Origin: Triplophysa rosa | Lineage: Eukaryota; Chordata; Actinopteri; Cypriniformes; Nemacheilidae | Assembly: GCF_024868665.1 (NCBI RefSeq) | Contig: NC_079913.1 | Coordinates: 4,319,769 to 4,383,768, forward strand | Direction of reading: 5' to 3' | DNA: 64,000 nucleotides | Shown: positions 12,164 through 24,700 of the stretch, piece by piece | Layout of the letters: each line of letters opens with the position of its first letter | Position numbering within the stretch: position 1 is the first letter of the stretch | Program-made: the position numbers and the translations under genes | Notes under the pieces: generated by a model | The model's database searches: none | What the model saw: only the letters and a program-made list of their open reading frames with translations | What the model was told of the DNA's origin: nothing

Positions 12164-13733
12164 GGCCTGTATCACGAAGCGAGGTGAACAAACACTGAGT
12201 TGCAGAGTAAGTTTTGAGTTGACAAAACCAGACAAACCCAACCTGGTTTAGATCCGGTTCAGCTGTAGCACAACGCTTTAAACGTTCTCTGTCAATTTAG
12301 GTTTGAGTTTGTGCGGCAAACAGCCGATCACACGGAACATGGAAAGCATCATCAATTTGACTTTTCTGTTTAAGATGAAGAGATCATTATGAAAAAATAT
12401 CATGAATTGAAACACATTTGCAGGGCAGGAATAAACACTGCTGCAGTGAAAGTTTGAGAAGGCAGCTACTGACTATATCAATCCAGAATAAATTGAATTT
12501 AACTATTTATATAGGTTTACAATAAGATCAAAAGATAATATGTATGCGTCATTACTTTAAAATGCTTTATATATTCAAGTTTGTTTTTATAAGAATATAA
12601 CTTAGTTACATTAATTTAAATGCTATGTTTAATATAAATTAATAAATAAGAGTTTTGTTCCAAAATGAGATAACTCCATTTTTTAAATTTTCTATTGTGA
12701 AATTTTCTATTTTTATTGTGCATTCCAATTAAAATCACTCAAGCTGCAATTGGTTTGTTTTGATTTAAGCCTTAATAACTCAAGAAATACAGCTTAACTA
12801 ACGCAATAAAAACATGATAACATAATAAAAAACAAGATGTTTGAATTTTTTCTAAAACGGAGTTAACTCATTTTGAAAGCAAACTCTTCATTTATTAATA
12901 TTAATATTGATTATCAAGTCATATAATACTGATATGAATGTGTTTTGAATTATAATCGATAAATATAAATATACAATACAAATGAACACTTAGCAGCAAA
13001 AGGTTTTCTCTGTAACATTTTATCACTTTAATTTGGAACGAGAGATACATGGGGAGTGGCTTCACTGCCTCAGATAAACGTCACTTTTCTCAGAGCTGAT
13101 TGATTCCCAGGATAAGTTTAATTATACACCTATGGCATAGTGTATAACATAGTGTTTACAGATTTAACATCCCTTTATCACTTTAATTCGGATACATCAT
13201 AAATTACATCAAAAGACTAAAGTGTTTTCACACTATCTTTATTTCTTAATAACGTTTTTTCTGATCCTCAGCCTCCTACGATATTAAAAGGCCTTTCTTG
13301 AAATTACAATTTGTTATTGGTCTTTCAAGATAGGCCTTTTACACCTCATTTAACATTTGGAAAGCCATGGCCTTTAAGCAAACAAAGTCAAAAGAAACAA
13401 ACAAAAAAGAAAATGTATGTGTATTTGAAAGGGATATATATTAGGCTACATGATACATTAGACATGTGACTGGGCCTAACATTTTAAACCACTACCTCGG
13501 TTAATCCCGCACTTTGTACAGTCTTCGGTAAAAAAAAAGGTGAAATCTGTGATCCATTGTCTTCATGTTTTTCCCGTGAGCGCGCGTTAACTCTGAGTAA
13601 CTTGCGGGAGGTTGATTAACGTTACACAAACGTGTTCTGGAACCGACATACTCCGAGTAAGCAAGGTTTGGGTTAACCAACCCAGAGTTCAGGGTTTAGC
13701 TGAAGTTAACCCTGCTTTCTGGAATATCCCCCT
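12164..13733. mobile_element. Probable non-autonomous PIF/Harbinger-like element
   Basis: The left end, GGCCTGTATCACGAAGCGAG, and the reverse complement of the right end, beginning GGGGGATATTCCAGAAAGCA, are similar imperfect terminal inverted repeats. GTTTGGGTTAACC and GAACTCTGGGTTGG-like subterminal text is typical of teleost Harbinger relatives. The 1.5 kb between is AT-rich with no transposase frame. Target duplications were not clear, so the ends could be off by several bases. Confidence 0.45.
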
Positions 13734-13867
13734 GGAAATAAAGTCGTGTTCACGATGCATTAGGTTTTTGTTTAAGACACACATACAGTATTCTGTGTTT
13801 GTGTCTTTTAGACAGATTTAGTTGTTTTGGGTTTTCTGGCGTTTATTTTTTTACGGTATTGTCACTG

Positions 13868-13881
13868 CCTCTAGGTGGCGC
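13868..13881 (+). promoter_or_regulatory. Candidate CTCF site
   Basis: CCTCTAGGTGGCGC matches the CTCF core consensus CCASYAGRKGGCRS at 13 of 14 positions. It lies between the slc16a7 promoter and lrig3, where an insulator would be plausible. Confidence 0.4.
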
Positions 13882-14119
13882 CATTGAATTTATTTAACCA
13901 CTGAACCTGATTCACCTTTAACATTACAGTGAAAATATTGTCTGAATGTATAAAAGTGAATGATGTAACTCCTGCATCCAAACATACTGATATAGATTTT
14001 TACTTTGTTCTTGTGCTGTAGGTTTCTATGGCCGAAAGTAAGAATTGAGTCAATGGATCCATTGGAAATGTGTGTTTGCACTGGAAGAGTGTGAGGAGGC
14101 CGTGTGGCTGCGGACAGAA

Positions 14120-14160
<41 letters not shown>

Positions 14161-14416
14161 CGTTTTTAAAAGCTAAGGCAGTGCTGAACACACACTCTTT
14201 TTACAAATTTTTACATTGCCGAAAATTAAATATAAACATTCTGCGCAAATACAGATTAAGATAAAAATAAAATAAAAGTATAAAGTATCTATATATACAT
14301 ATCAATATAAACAGAAAAAGAGCAAAGTATTGATGACAGTTCTCAGTGAGGGTGACAGGATCCTGTCATATAATGTCAGTTTGTGTGTGTTGTGTCAGTG
14401 TTTTGTTGTGTTGTGC

Positions 14417-14633
14417 TGGCTGTTCTTTTGTCATGGCAGGACTTGACATATCTTGCAGCTAGGTTTGAGCTTACTGAGTTTTCTCCCAGTATGTATGAAA
14501 TCTTGTCCTTTTGTTGAAACTGGATAAAGTCTTTGTGGAAGTTTGTTAACTGTGGGAAGAATGTTTCTCTGATGTGTGTATAGTTTGGACATGAGATTAA
14601 AAAGTGCAGCTCTGTTTCCACTTGATTCTGTGT
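14417..14633 (-). mobile_element. LINE C-terminal fragment
   Basis: The minus-strand translation contains CTQNQVETELHFLISCPNY, then HIRETFFPQLTNF, KISYILGE and AARYVKSCHDKR. This pattern (paired Cys, HFL..CP.Y, I-R..F) is the zinc-finger-like tail of non-LTR retrotransposon polymerases of the I/Nimb or L2 sort. Only about 70 residues remain, bounded by a CA repeat at 14661-14682 on the 5' side. Confidence 0.65.
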
Positions 14634-14647
14634 GCAGTGTGGACTCG

Positions 14648-14682
<35 letters not shown>

Positions 14683-14927
14683 CTCTCCCCACCTACCTCT
14701 GAGACAAGGTGGGTGGGATACAAGTGATTGAGCAGCTGTGTTTTACTACACACATGTATGTTAAAGCAGGTTCTCTTGTGTTTCTTCAGACTCATCATTA
14801 ACCTTTTGGCATCTGTAAACTCCTCAGACAGAAGGACAGGGGAGAGATGTGAGAGCATTTGTCTCTTCAGCACACAACTGTGTGTTTCTCCTGCTAATGT
14901 TTTTATGTTCATTAAACACATTTTCTA

Positions 14928-16713
14928 AATTGTAGTTTTTGAGTTTAAAAATGAATTAATTTCTGCTCTGAGTTAGTTGTTTAAAATCAAACTTTACTCA
15001 GTAGGAGTTTTGACACGGCAGGAGGCTGATGATGTTGAATTCTTGTGTTTACAAATCTCTCCTGCTGTTTAACGCCACAAACTCTCACACAACAGCTGCT
15101 GTCTCTTTGGTTTCTCATTTTACTTAAACATTTACTGCATATAACCATTCTTTAAAAACCATTTAGTTAATTCATACTGAATGTATGTTTTTGATCAATA
15201 TTAGAATGATTTACCAAAGCAGTGCAGTGTTATTAAAATGTGTGTTTTGACTTGGGTTGATGTCATGTCCATATGTTAACATGCTCATCTCAGGTGATTG
15301 CTGTTGTAGATAAACAGAAGTGACTGTCAATGAATTTAGATCAACTTATCTTCTCATGTCTTTCAGTAATAAAGAGATCAAACACTGTGGTGTGTAATTG
15401 TGGTCCACAACATGTTTTTGAAAACATTTCTACACACACTACAAGTTAGTGCTTCAATCTGAATATTTCATTATATGTGGCGGTCGTCGGCTGCTTTGGG
15501 TTTTGTGGTCTTAAAGTGTCTACCACAAACCATAAAAACAGTAAAAGTGTGTAGTGTGAAATGAGACGCTCTCACTAGTAGTGACTCTATACAAACACAC
15601 ACTCAAAAACACATCATTCACAGATGTGATGGTGTGGTCTTTTTTTACGTTTCTCTGAGGAGCTGAATGTTTCACCGTTTCGATTCTTCAACTTCATTTC
15701 TACTGTTTTGTGTTTTTTCTCTCTCTTTCAATTCTCTGTCTGTGTTTTTCTCTGGAGTGACTGAAGACAGATGACAGGACGGATCACCTGCTCCGCTTAG
15801 TTTCATTTTCAGTGTTTTCACACACTGGCCAGAGGTACAGATGCCCTTAAAGACAGAGATTTACAAAGAGAAGCTGAAATATTTATCTTTCATGTTTTCA
15901 AACAATGTCATTTAGGCTTTCTTTTCTTTAAAACAAATCATCTAAAAGTTGTTGTAAAGTGACTGTGTGTGTTGTGTTGTGTTGTTGAATGATGAGGAAC
16001 ATGCTCCAGTGAACAAGATAATTACATTTCAAACAGTCAATAGTTTAAGCCTCCAGTCAAAAGTCAAATCTTGTTCACTTGTTATATTAATTAAGTTAGT
16101 GTGTGTCCTCATTAGTCCTCGATTGATTCTGACTGCTGTGACCTGACAGTAAATCTGTGACTGAATCCAAAATAAAAACCGAGGACTGAATGGCACTACA
16201 ATTAAAACCACACATTTGAAGAACTCGTTAATGATTAACGTTAGGAGAAATAAAGTTGAGATTATTCCAGTCTCTACAAAAGAGCAAGCTGTGAGAAGTA
16301 ACATGAAGTCAACTGGATTTGTAAGAGACTCTTAGCGTGTGTTTGGTGAATGATTCAGTGCATAATGTCATTAATTCTGAGAGTCGTGAGCGCTACACTG
16401 AGCTCTTTATAAGACTCTCACAGAGTTTGTTTTGTTTCTGGGCTCTCGGGTCTATGGCCACACATCTCACAGAAACACCTTCCACTTCAGCCGTCTGTCA
16501 GCTGAACGTCAAACCCTGAGCGTTCAGACCTGAAACCACACAAGAGCTCATCTCATGAATGTGTGTTTCTCTCCTCATTCTGCTCACATTCTAGTTTGGT
16601 CATTTTTTAATGTTGTAGAAGAAAATCTGAGCGCACAAATCACCATCACAGTGTGTTCAGAGTGCTTGATCGTTTGTTCTGATTGATTCTAAACATTTGC
16701 TGTGTGTTCTCAC
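14928..16713. other. Intergenic stretch, nothing recognised
   Basis: AT-rich sequence with no exon, no RNA gene and no repeat that I can name. It lies between the LINE fragment and a copy of the five-copy dispersed repeat. Confidence 0.5.
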
Positions 16714-16950
16714 TGAGAAATGTTTGAGTTCATATTGAGATCTTCAATAATATCGACTTTTGATTGCAGACTTGACAAATCTAAGCTCAGTTTGACACTT
16801 TGTTGACATCTCTTCTCAAACTCTGACAGACACATTTGTCAGATTTCTGACTCGTTTTCAGGAGAAATATCTGAGACACACATGAGACTTAAACAGAAGT
16901 TCCTATTTGCTCTCCATTTGATCTTATTGGTGTCTAGGAGAAATAACGGA
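16714..16950 (+). repeat. Unnamed five-copy dispersed repeat, copy A
   Basis: It shares GAGAAATGTTTGAGTT, TTGAGATCTTCAATAATAT, GACTTTTGATTGCAGACTTG and TTGACATCTCTTCT with the copies at 52.9 and 62.8 kb. Similarity continues weakly to about 16950 (TGACTCGTTTTC, TGGTGTCTAGGAGAAATA). Confidence 0.8.
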
Positions 16951-17140
16951 CACATTAAGGAGGTCTCATCAGTGATTCTTCTGTCTCATGGCTTGACACA
17001 AACAGCAGAGTTCAGTCAGTGTAGCTCTGGTTGGAGCAGTCGTGATGTAGTGATGTTTGATTAAGCAGCATTAACTTCACTGAATCTATCATCGGTTCTC
17101 AAATACCCAGAATTCCTCCACAAAACACACACACACACAC

Positions 17141-17412
17141 GCATATGTCTGGTTTACTATCTCTGTGGGGACAGTCCATAGGCGTAATGTTTTTTATACT
17201 GTACAAACTGTATATTTTATCCCCTAACCCTACCCCTAAACCTAAAGATCGTAGAAAACTTTTTTGCATTTTTAGATTTAAAAAGAATATTGTTCTGTAC
17301 AACTTATGAGCTTTTGTGCCCGTGGGGACCTCAATTTTGGTCCCCACGGTAACACGAGTCCCCATGTGTTGGTGTGCGTTCAGGTTTAGGTCCCCATCGG
17401 TATATAAAAACA
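17141..17412 (+). repeat. GGGGAC-type dispersed repeat, copy 3
   Basis: Nearly collinear with the copy at 10.8 kb (CAGTCCATAGGCGTAATG through GGTTTAGGTCCCCA). It is again bracketed by CA-rich microsatellites. Confidence 0.85.
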
Positions 17413-18341
17413 TGAACACCCACACATGCACACGCACTCACTCTCTCACACACACACTCACACAGATATCTGCAGGAGAAATATGATCAGCCGTTCTTGT
17501 GTGTCCAGTGGAAACCTTCCATCACCTGTAAAAAACATCTCACTCCATCATACCACCCCTCAGCTCATGTTTGTGCTGGCGGAGAAGAGCCGGCAGAGCA
17601 ATGCATGCTGGGAAGACACTTTTTCACTAGCTGTTGCTATTCTGAGCATAATGACTGGCACCTGGCCACACCTCACGCCATCGGAGCAGAAACTTGCTCC
17701 TCACTCACGACTGTATACTACTGACATACAAGAGCTTTGATTCTTCTGAAAGAATTTCTCATCTTCTCATTTATTATCATATTTAAGATCTCCAGTGAGC
17801 TGCTGTCAATGCTACATGATTTCATTTTAATACTTCAGATATTTAACTTCAACATTTCAATCTCTATTTACAGTCTGTGAATATTAGAAAAGTTTGAGTG
17901 TTGAGTGTTAATAAATTGACTGACAGATGTGATAATTCATCATTAGAGCCGTGTCCAGACACAGACTGTGATCTCTCTGACACTGACAGTCTCGTTTGCT
18001 TCAGGTCATTTTCATGTTTAGCAATTAAAACAAAGAGGGTTTATTTAATAAGAATTGATTTATGCCTGATTTGATTATGTAGGACAAACAAACCAGTAAC
18101 AATAATGCACCAGTAACACACTTGTCATTCTCACTGATGGACTGACAAAAGCATGAGCTCAGAACAGAAAATTAAAGATTCGATCCATCCCCCTCTGTCC
18201 CCCCAATGGGTTGAGGAAGTCAAACATCACATTGAGATGGTGGTGTGGTGGGGGGGATTCACACCTCCTAATGCAGGAACAGATGACAGCAAACACACAA
18301 TAGACTCATGATCGTGCTGTTTATATGGTGATGAAGATACA

Positions 18342-18343
18342 TT

Positions 18344-18430
<87 letters not shown>
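18342..18430. repeat. (TTTC)n microsatellite upstream of lrig3
   Basis: About 22 perfect TTTC units ending 10 bases before the candidate ZNF143 site in the lrig3 promoter. The reverse frame gives a meaningless Lys-Glu-Arg repeat. Confidence 0.97.
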
Positions 18431-18440
18431 ATCGGTGATG

Positions 18441-18461
18441 AACTACAGTACCCAGAATGCC
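18441..18461 (+). promoter_or_regulatory. lrig3: ZNF143/STAF-type promoter element of lrig3
   Basis: AACTACAGTACCCAGAATGC closely matches the ZNF143 (STAF) site, consensus ACTACAATTCCCAGAATGC. Such sites sit near the start sites of many vertebrate promoters. It lies about 250 bases before the lrig3 ATG, at the left edge of a CpG-rich segment (18480-18600) that is probably the 5' UTR or core promoter. Confidence 0.55.
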
Positions 18462-18711
18462 TCTCTCTGTTACCTTCGGCAAGGAGATCGAGCGTCACGG
18501 GAGCGCGCACGTCGGAATGTCCCAGCGCGCCGCGGTGGAAAAAGTTTCTTGTGGAGATGGAGCGGACGGCCAGTCGCTGATGTTTGCGCGATTCTCGACA
18601 CGAAAAACTCATTAAATTGACTAAAACTCGAGCGGAACTTTTCTCTTTATAGTCGCGTGAGATTAAACTGTGAGGATTTTTATTTTTGGACGCTTGTTTT
18701 TCGGTTTGAAA

Positions 18712-21700
18712 ATGTCGCAGCCAGCTCGCGCTGTGTGGCTCGCGCTGTTTTATTTTCTCTGCTCGGGATTTAAAGTGATTCACGGAGACTCGGGTGGGTC
18801 GGAACCGGACTCGTGTCCGTCTGTGTGCTCGTGTGCGGGGTCTTTGGCGGATTGTAGTCGGTTAAAACACGGCAGAAGTGTGGAGAGACTCCCCGCGTGG
18901 ATCACGCGTCTGTAAGTGATTTACTTTCCTTTGTGTCTGTGATTGGAAAATCACCTCAAAATATCCAACAAATACATTATCAAAAATATACCTGACTGAT
19001 GATAAATCTGCACAAAATACTACTGCTTCTCTTTAATAAACGTACAGGAAGAGTTGAGCTGCAAAACAACGAAAAACAAACACGAGCAGAAGTGTAAACA
19101 GTCCTCCTCATATAACGTTAGTGCAACAATGTGTAAAAACATACTTTGATTTTTTCTCTGTGTTTGTGTGTTTATTTAAAGGCATGAGCACAAACAAACA
19201 AAGTTTTACATTAAACTTGATAAACTTTTAAAGAACAAAATAAAATACGAGTCTGCGTGTGAGAAAGTAAAGAAATGTGTGTTGAGAAGATTGTGTTTAA
19301 TACAGATTACAATAGAAAAATGGCAAATATCACATCATGTACACATTATATATTAAATATAATGTCAGATGTAGTGTACAATGGAAATAAGAAGTGTGTG
19401 GCAAGTTTGATCAGATAAATTAGTGTTTTGTTTTCACTCACAGTTTTCACTTAATTTGCATGTTTGTTATTTATATATAAAGAACAAACAGACTTTATTG
19501 TCTGTTTTATACTTTACCGTTGTGCACTTTAGTTCAATGTTTTACAGAAATAAAATTAGCTATTTGAAGTGTGTGTTTGGTTGTTGTTGTTTTATGAAGG
19601 TCGTTGTGTACATTTACTATGCAGAGTTTCTATATATTTGTGTGTGTGTTCTTGGAATTGAACCCATGACATGTGTGCTGCAGACACAATACTTTAGAAA
19701 CTGAACTTCAGAGATCTCCAGGTTTGTTGTATTGTGAGTGAAGTGAGTGTGGAGCCCTCAGTAGGGTGCAGGAGTTTTCTGGCATGTTAATTTATGAGCA
19801 GCACATGTTAATGCAGTAAATTGGCAGAGCTTTTGTTTTCTCCGGGCCCATTATTTCTGCTGAATTAGCAGCTAAACTCAACCAGAGATGGAAGCCATTA
19901 GAGAGGGAGAGGGAGAGGGGGAGAGGGAGAGGGAGAGAGGGGGGGGTGCTCTAGGTTTTGCCTGAGAGATCTCTCACTGCCAGAATGGAAAAATAGAAGG
20001 AAAAATCTTTTCACGATTTACATCTGGAAAGAGGAGCGTTTTTTTCTGTCTGCAGAGTCAGATATCCCAGACAAACTCTTCACAGCTTTAACACGTTTAC
20101 TTCTGACTGGAAAATAAACCAGTCAAATACACACTTCAATGAAACATTTATAAAGTGTCTTAAAGTAAATACACGATAATCATTCAGTACATCAAAGTAT
20201 CTCCGATATCATCACTAAAGGTTTCATTCTGTCGAAAATCAAAATTCTGTTATAATTTATTCACCGTCATGTGGTTTAAATCTGTATGTGAGTCTTTCTT
20301 CAGTAAAACACAACAGATGATATTTTGAGAAATGTCTCTGTGGTTTTGTGTTCATACAATGGAAGTCAATGGAGTTCAGTGTTGTTTGATTATCAACATT
20401 CTTCAAAATATCTTTTGTGTTCTGAAGAAGAAAGAAACTCATACAGGTTTGGAATGACATAAGGGTGAATAAATAATTTAAGAATTTAAAATTTTTGCCT
20501 GAACTGTCCCTTTAAATGGTGTTGAACAGTCACTGAAGATTGAAGATTGTGTTATCGTCTTATCATAACAGATGTGAGTGTTGTGTAAATCTCTTCTGTG
20601 TTTGTGTGTCTGTGGCTCTTCTCGGATGTCAGAAACACAGTTAAGTCTGGCTCTATAAAACACACGTCATGATTTCTTGAGGGTTTATCAGGTGCTGGAT
20701 TAACTGACATGTGTATCTGGCTGTTGTGTGTCAGTGTGTGTAATGATGTTGTATGAGCGCTGTCTCAGAACACACACGTGATTTGCTGTTAGGAATCAGA
20801 TGTGCCGTCACTTTCTCTGCATTGTGAATAGATTAGCAGTCGTAAGATTCTCTGGCCGCTCGCCGTCACGTCTGATGGAGTCCAGATGGAGCCGGGATCA
20901 GCTGGAGATGAAATAAATTCACAGAAATACTGTGACGGTCAGAGAGGGGTTTTTCTGTTCTGGTATGATGTTGATATTAATGTGTGAGTGTGGCTGTGTT
21001 TAAACTCTCTCATGTCGGTCAGTTTTTGTTTTTCTCGAGGGTCACAGATTCTCTGGATGGTTTGTGGTGTTCTTGTGTCTCATGATGATGTTGTCTTTAC
21101 AGGGATCTGAGCCACAACAGGTTACGCACGTTTCCAGAAGCTCTGTCCTCCAGTCTGCCGCACCTCATTGAGATGTAAGAACACTCGTGAATATTTCTCT
21201 TCGTTTGTGTTTTAATGTCACAGCTGACATCTGTAACCCCATGGTTTTATGTTCACAGAAAACTGAACAACAATGAGTTTGAGTCGATACCAGATTTGGG
21301 TCCAAGCGCTGTGAATCTGAGCAGTCTGATTCTGTGAGTATAAGAGATTGCTCGTGTCATTTCATCATCAATGTTCACTGTGATTCATTCATCATCATGT
21401 GTTCTACTTTTGAATCATTCATCAAGAGAAATGTGCATTATATCTAGTATCCCATGGCTTTATTTTCATTAGACTATACAGTATGATATTCTAACATTGC
21501 TGTTTCTGAAGAGGGTGTGTTGTGTGTTTTGCTCTTTGTAGCAGTACACACTTTGAGTTTGGATGGTGTTTTCTCTCTGATGGCGTCTGTGGCTTTCATT
21601 TGTGTCTTTTGGCTTGTGTTGTTCAATTCTACACGTTCAGCACCGGTGCCTTGCTGATAAAACCATTTTACCATTTTTATGAAAATATGAATTATTATAA

Positions 21701-24700
21701 GAAAACATTCAGAGCTGTTAGTTTACGGCTAATATTGGCTTTACCATTAATTTCCAGCAGCTTTAGACTGACAGATAGTGTCAAAATATAAAAGAGAGTT
21801 TCACTGTTCTTGTCTTACAGTGTTATTTTTGTGTATTATGTGACATGTTAACTGTCAAGATTCTTCTACGCTGTTTTATACCGCGGTGGATAGTCAGAAC
21901 TGTTTTTATGACACGTGAGGATTTAATGAGTAGGTCAAATGAGTTTTACAAGTGATGTTTACGTGTAGTTTAAGTTAAATGGAGATGAATGTGTGTGCAT
22001 GTGCTGGATCTGAAATTCTGAGGCTGGTCGTTATTTCATTTAAAATGACTCTTATGAGTCAAAATGAGTTTTATTCTTAAAGACCCATGCATACAAATGA
22101 TAAATAAAGGAGTGAAAACTAGTTGAAATAGTTTTAGATAATCACTGATACACATTTAAAGAATTCGAATGTAATGTGTTGTTATATGAAGTTCAGGTTA
22201 ATGTTATTGTGTAAAGTTTGTAGACATAAGACAGGACTTGTGCTGAGCTTACTACTAAAAATATATTGCACAGTGTGCGCGTGTGTGTGCGAGAGACTGA
22301 CGGCAGTGATTTAACTAACAGCCTTTAACAGCCTTATTTGCTGAAAATTGGTTGAACAAATTTAAACAGAATGACACAATACAGCACTTGTTTGACTGAA
22401 CTGAGAGGCGGGAGATTAAACACACACACACACACACCTGAACACACACACACATACAGACACACACAGCTGAGCACACACTGACACACACACACTCACT
22501 CACTCAGCTGAGCACACACACACACGCACAATTTTATGGTCATTTGAAGCATCATCATGACTTTCCCTTTGAGATCTGATCATGACGTCCGAGTCAACTC
22601 TCATCTCTTTGTTTTCTTGTGATGGTCTTGGTCTTTAAGGAAAGAGTTGTGGTTGGTGTAGTGTTTTCTCCTTTATTGTCTAGAAGGAAGAAGAGATTCA
22701 TCATCGTCATCATTTTTATTGTAAAGTTGTTGTGTATATGAGTGTGTCTGTGTAGATTGTGTTCTGTAAGTCATCTGTGAAATTCCTCACTTCAGGTTTT
22801 TTTAATTGCATTGCATCGTTTGTTTATTCTCTCCCGACGGATGTGCCGAAACACGTCTGAAGTGTTATCATCATCTCCCTCAACACCTCTGACTCATTTC
22901 CACACAAAAGCACAACATGTTTCCCAGAATGCACCCCTGCACAGCACAACCCATTCATGATTTCATACATGTGTAGTTTTTCTTTTTGTTGTTGTGGTTT
23001 CAAACTAAAAAGAGAGACTGGAGTGTGATCTCTTTTGTAGACTCGTCGGTTGTGTTTTTAGGGTCTCTGAATGTTTTTATTCTGCACTATCTGTGCAAAC
23101 CCTAGAAAGTCATCTCAGTGTCTGCTGTCGGCTCGCTCGCTCTCTGAAATCTTATGTACTTTCTCTCTGTATCTAGAGCGAACAACAAAATCTCCAGAAT
23201 ATCATCAGAACGCCTCGCTTCACTGGACGCCCTGGAAACGCTGGACCTTAGCAACAACAATATAATGGAAGTGCGATCCGGAGCTTTTCCTCCACTTCCT
23301 CTCAGAAACCTGTGAGTTTGTGTTTTACCTCACTGAACTGTGCTGTGTGTGAGAACATCTTCAGTTCTTTCATTAATTCAGTTGTGTGCGTGTGTGTGCA
23401 GGTTTCTGAACAGTAATCGAATCTCTCTTCTGGAGCATGGCTGTTTCAGTAATGTGTCTGGATCACTGCTGGTGTTACAGCTCAATAAAAATCGTCTAAA
23501 CTCCATCCCGGCTAAATTCTTCCAGCTGCCTCACCTTCAGCATCTGTAAGTTCACACGCACATATCTCATCCTCTCAGCCATCTGACGAGTGTTTTAAGC
23601 ACTGTCACTGTGATCCGTCGGCAGGGAGTTGAGCAGGAACCGTGTGAGACGTGTGGAGGGTTTGACGTTTCAAGGGCTTCACAGTCTGCTCTCGCTGAAG
23701 ATCCAGAAGAACGGCATCACTCGACTCATGGACGGAGCTTTCTGGGGTCTCAGTAACATGGAAGTTCTGTGAGTAAAACTGGATACTCAACACTAGATAG
23801 GGAATGAAACGAAACGAGCGCGTTCTTGATGTGTGTGTGTGTGTGTGAGCAGGCAGTTGGAGTATAATAACCTGACGGAGGTCAATAAGGGTTGGCTCTA
23901 CGGTCTCCGTGCGCTACAACAGTTGCATCTCTCACACAACAGCATCAGTCGCATTAAACCCGACTCGTGGGAGTTCTGCCAGAAACTGGCCCAGCTGTGA
24001 GTGACATCATTTCCTGTATGATTGGATATAAGAGAGTCGATGATGTGTTGACGGGTGTGTTTGTGTGACAGTGATGTGAGCTGGAATCACTTGAGTCGCT
24101 TGGATGAAGGCAGTTTCATGGGTCTCAGTGTTCTGGAGCAGCTCAGCGCTGGAGACAATCACGTCAGTTTCATCGCAGACGGAGCGTTCAGAGGTCTCAC
24201 CAGTCTGCAGACGCTGTGAGTTTCACAATGACATCACTGTTTTCAGTTCAGTTATTAAACATGTAGTGATGATTCCTTTATTTACTCGTCATGATACAAA
24301 TGATTTGGAGTTTGCTCGTGTATGTGTGCCGGGGCTGTGGGATTCTTTCTTAAACAGAACCAAATGTTGTTCAGCTCAGAGGTCAGCACAGGTCACGTGT
24401 GTTCGGGGAAGGGGACGTTAATGAGCACACATGGCCGGAGTGTTAGGAATCTTGTTTCTGAAAGAGACAGCGCACATTCTTGTTTGAATTGCGTGTTGAA
24501 TGAAACGTAGTCATGAGCTCTTGTTAGGTCATTTGCTTTGCGGTTCATTTTAACACATGTGAACATGCTGACGTGTTTTGATTTCTGTTCAGAGATCTGA
24601 GGAGTAATGAGATCTCGTGGACTATTGAGGACATGAACGGGCCATTCTCTGCTCTGGATAACCTGAGGAAACTGTGAGTGTTTATAAATGTCATCATACA

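Noticed and set aside
18670..18711. N-terminal extension of lrig3 upstream of 18712
   Set aside because: The upstream codon is GTG, not ATG, and the ATG at 18712 is followed at once by a good signal peptide.
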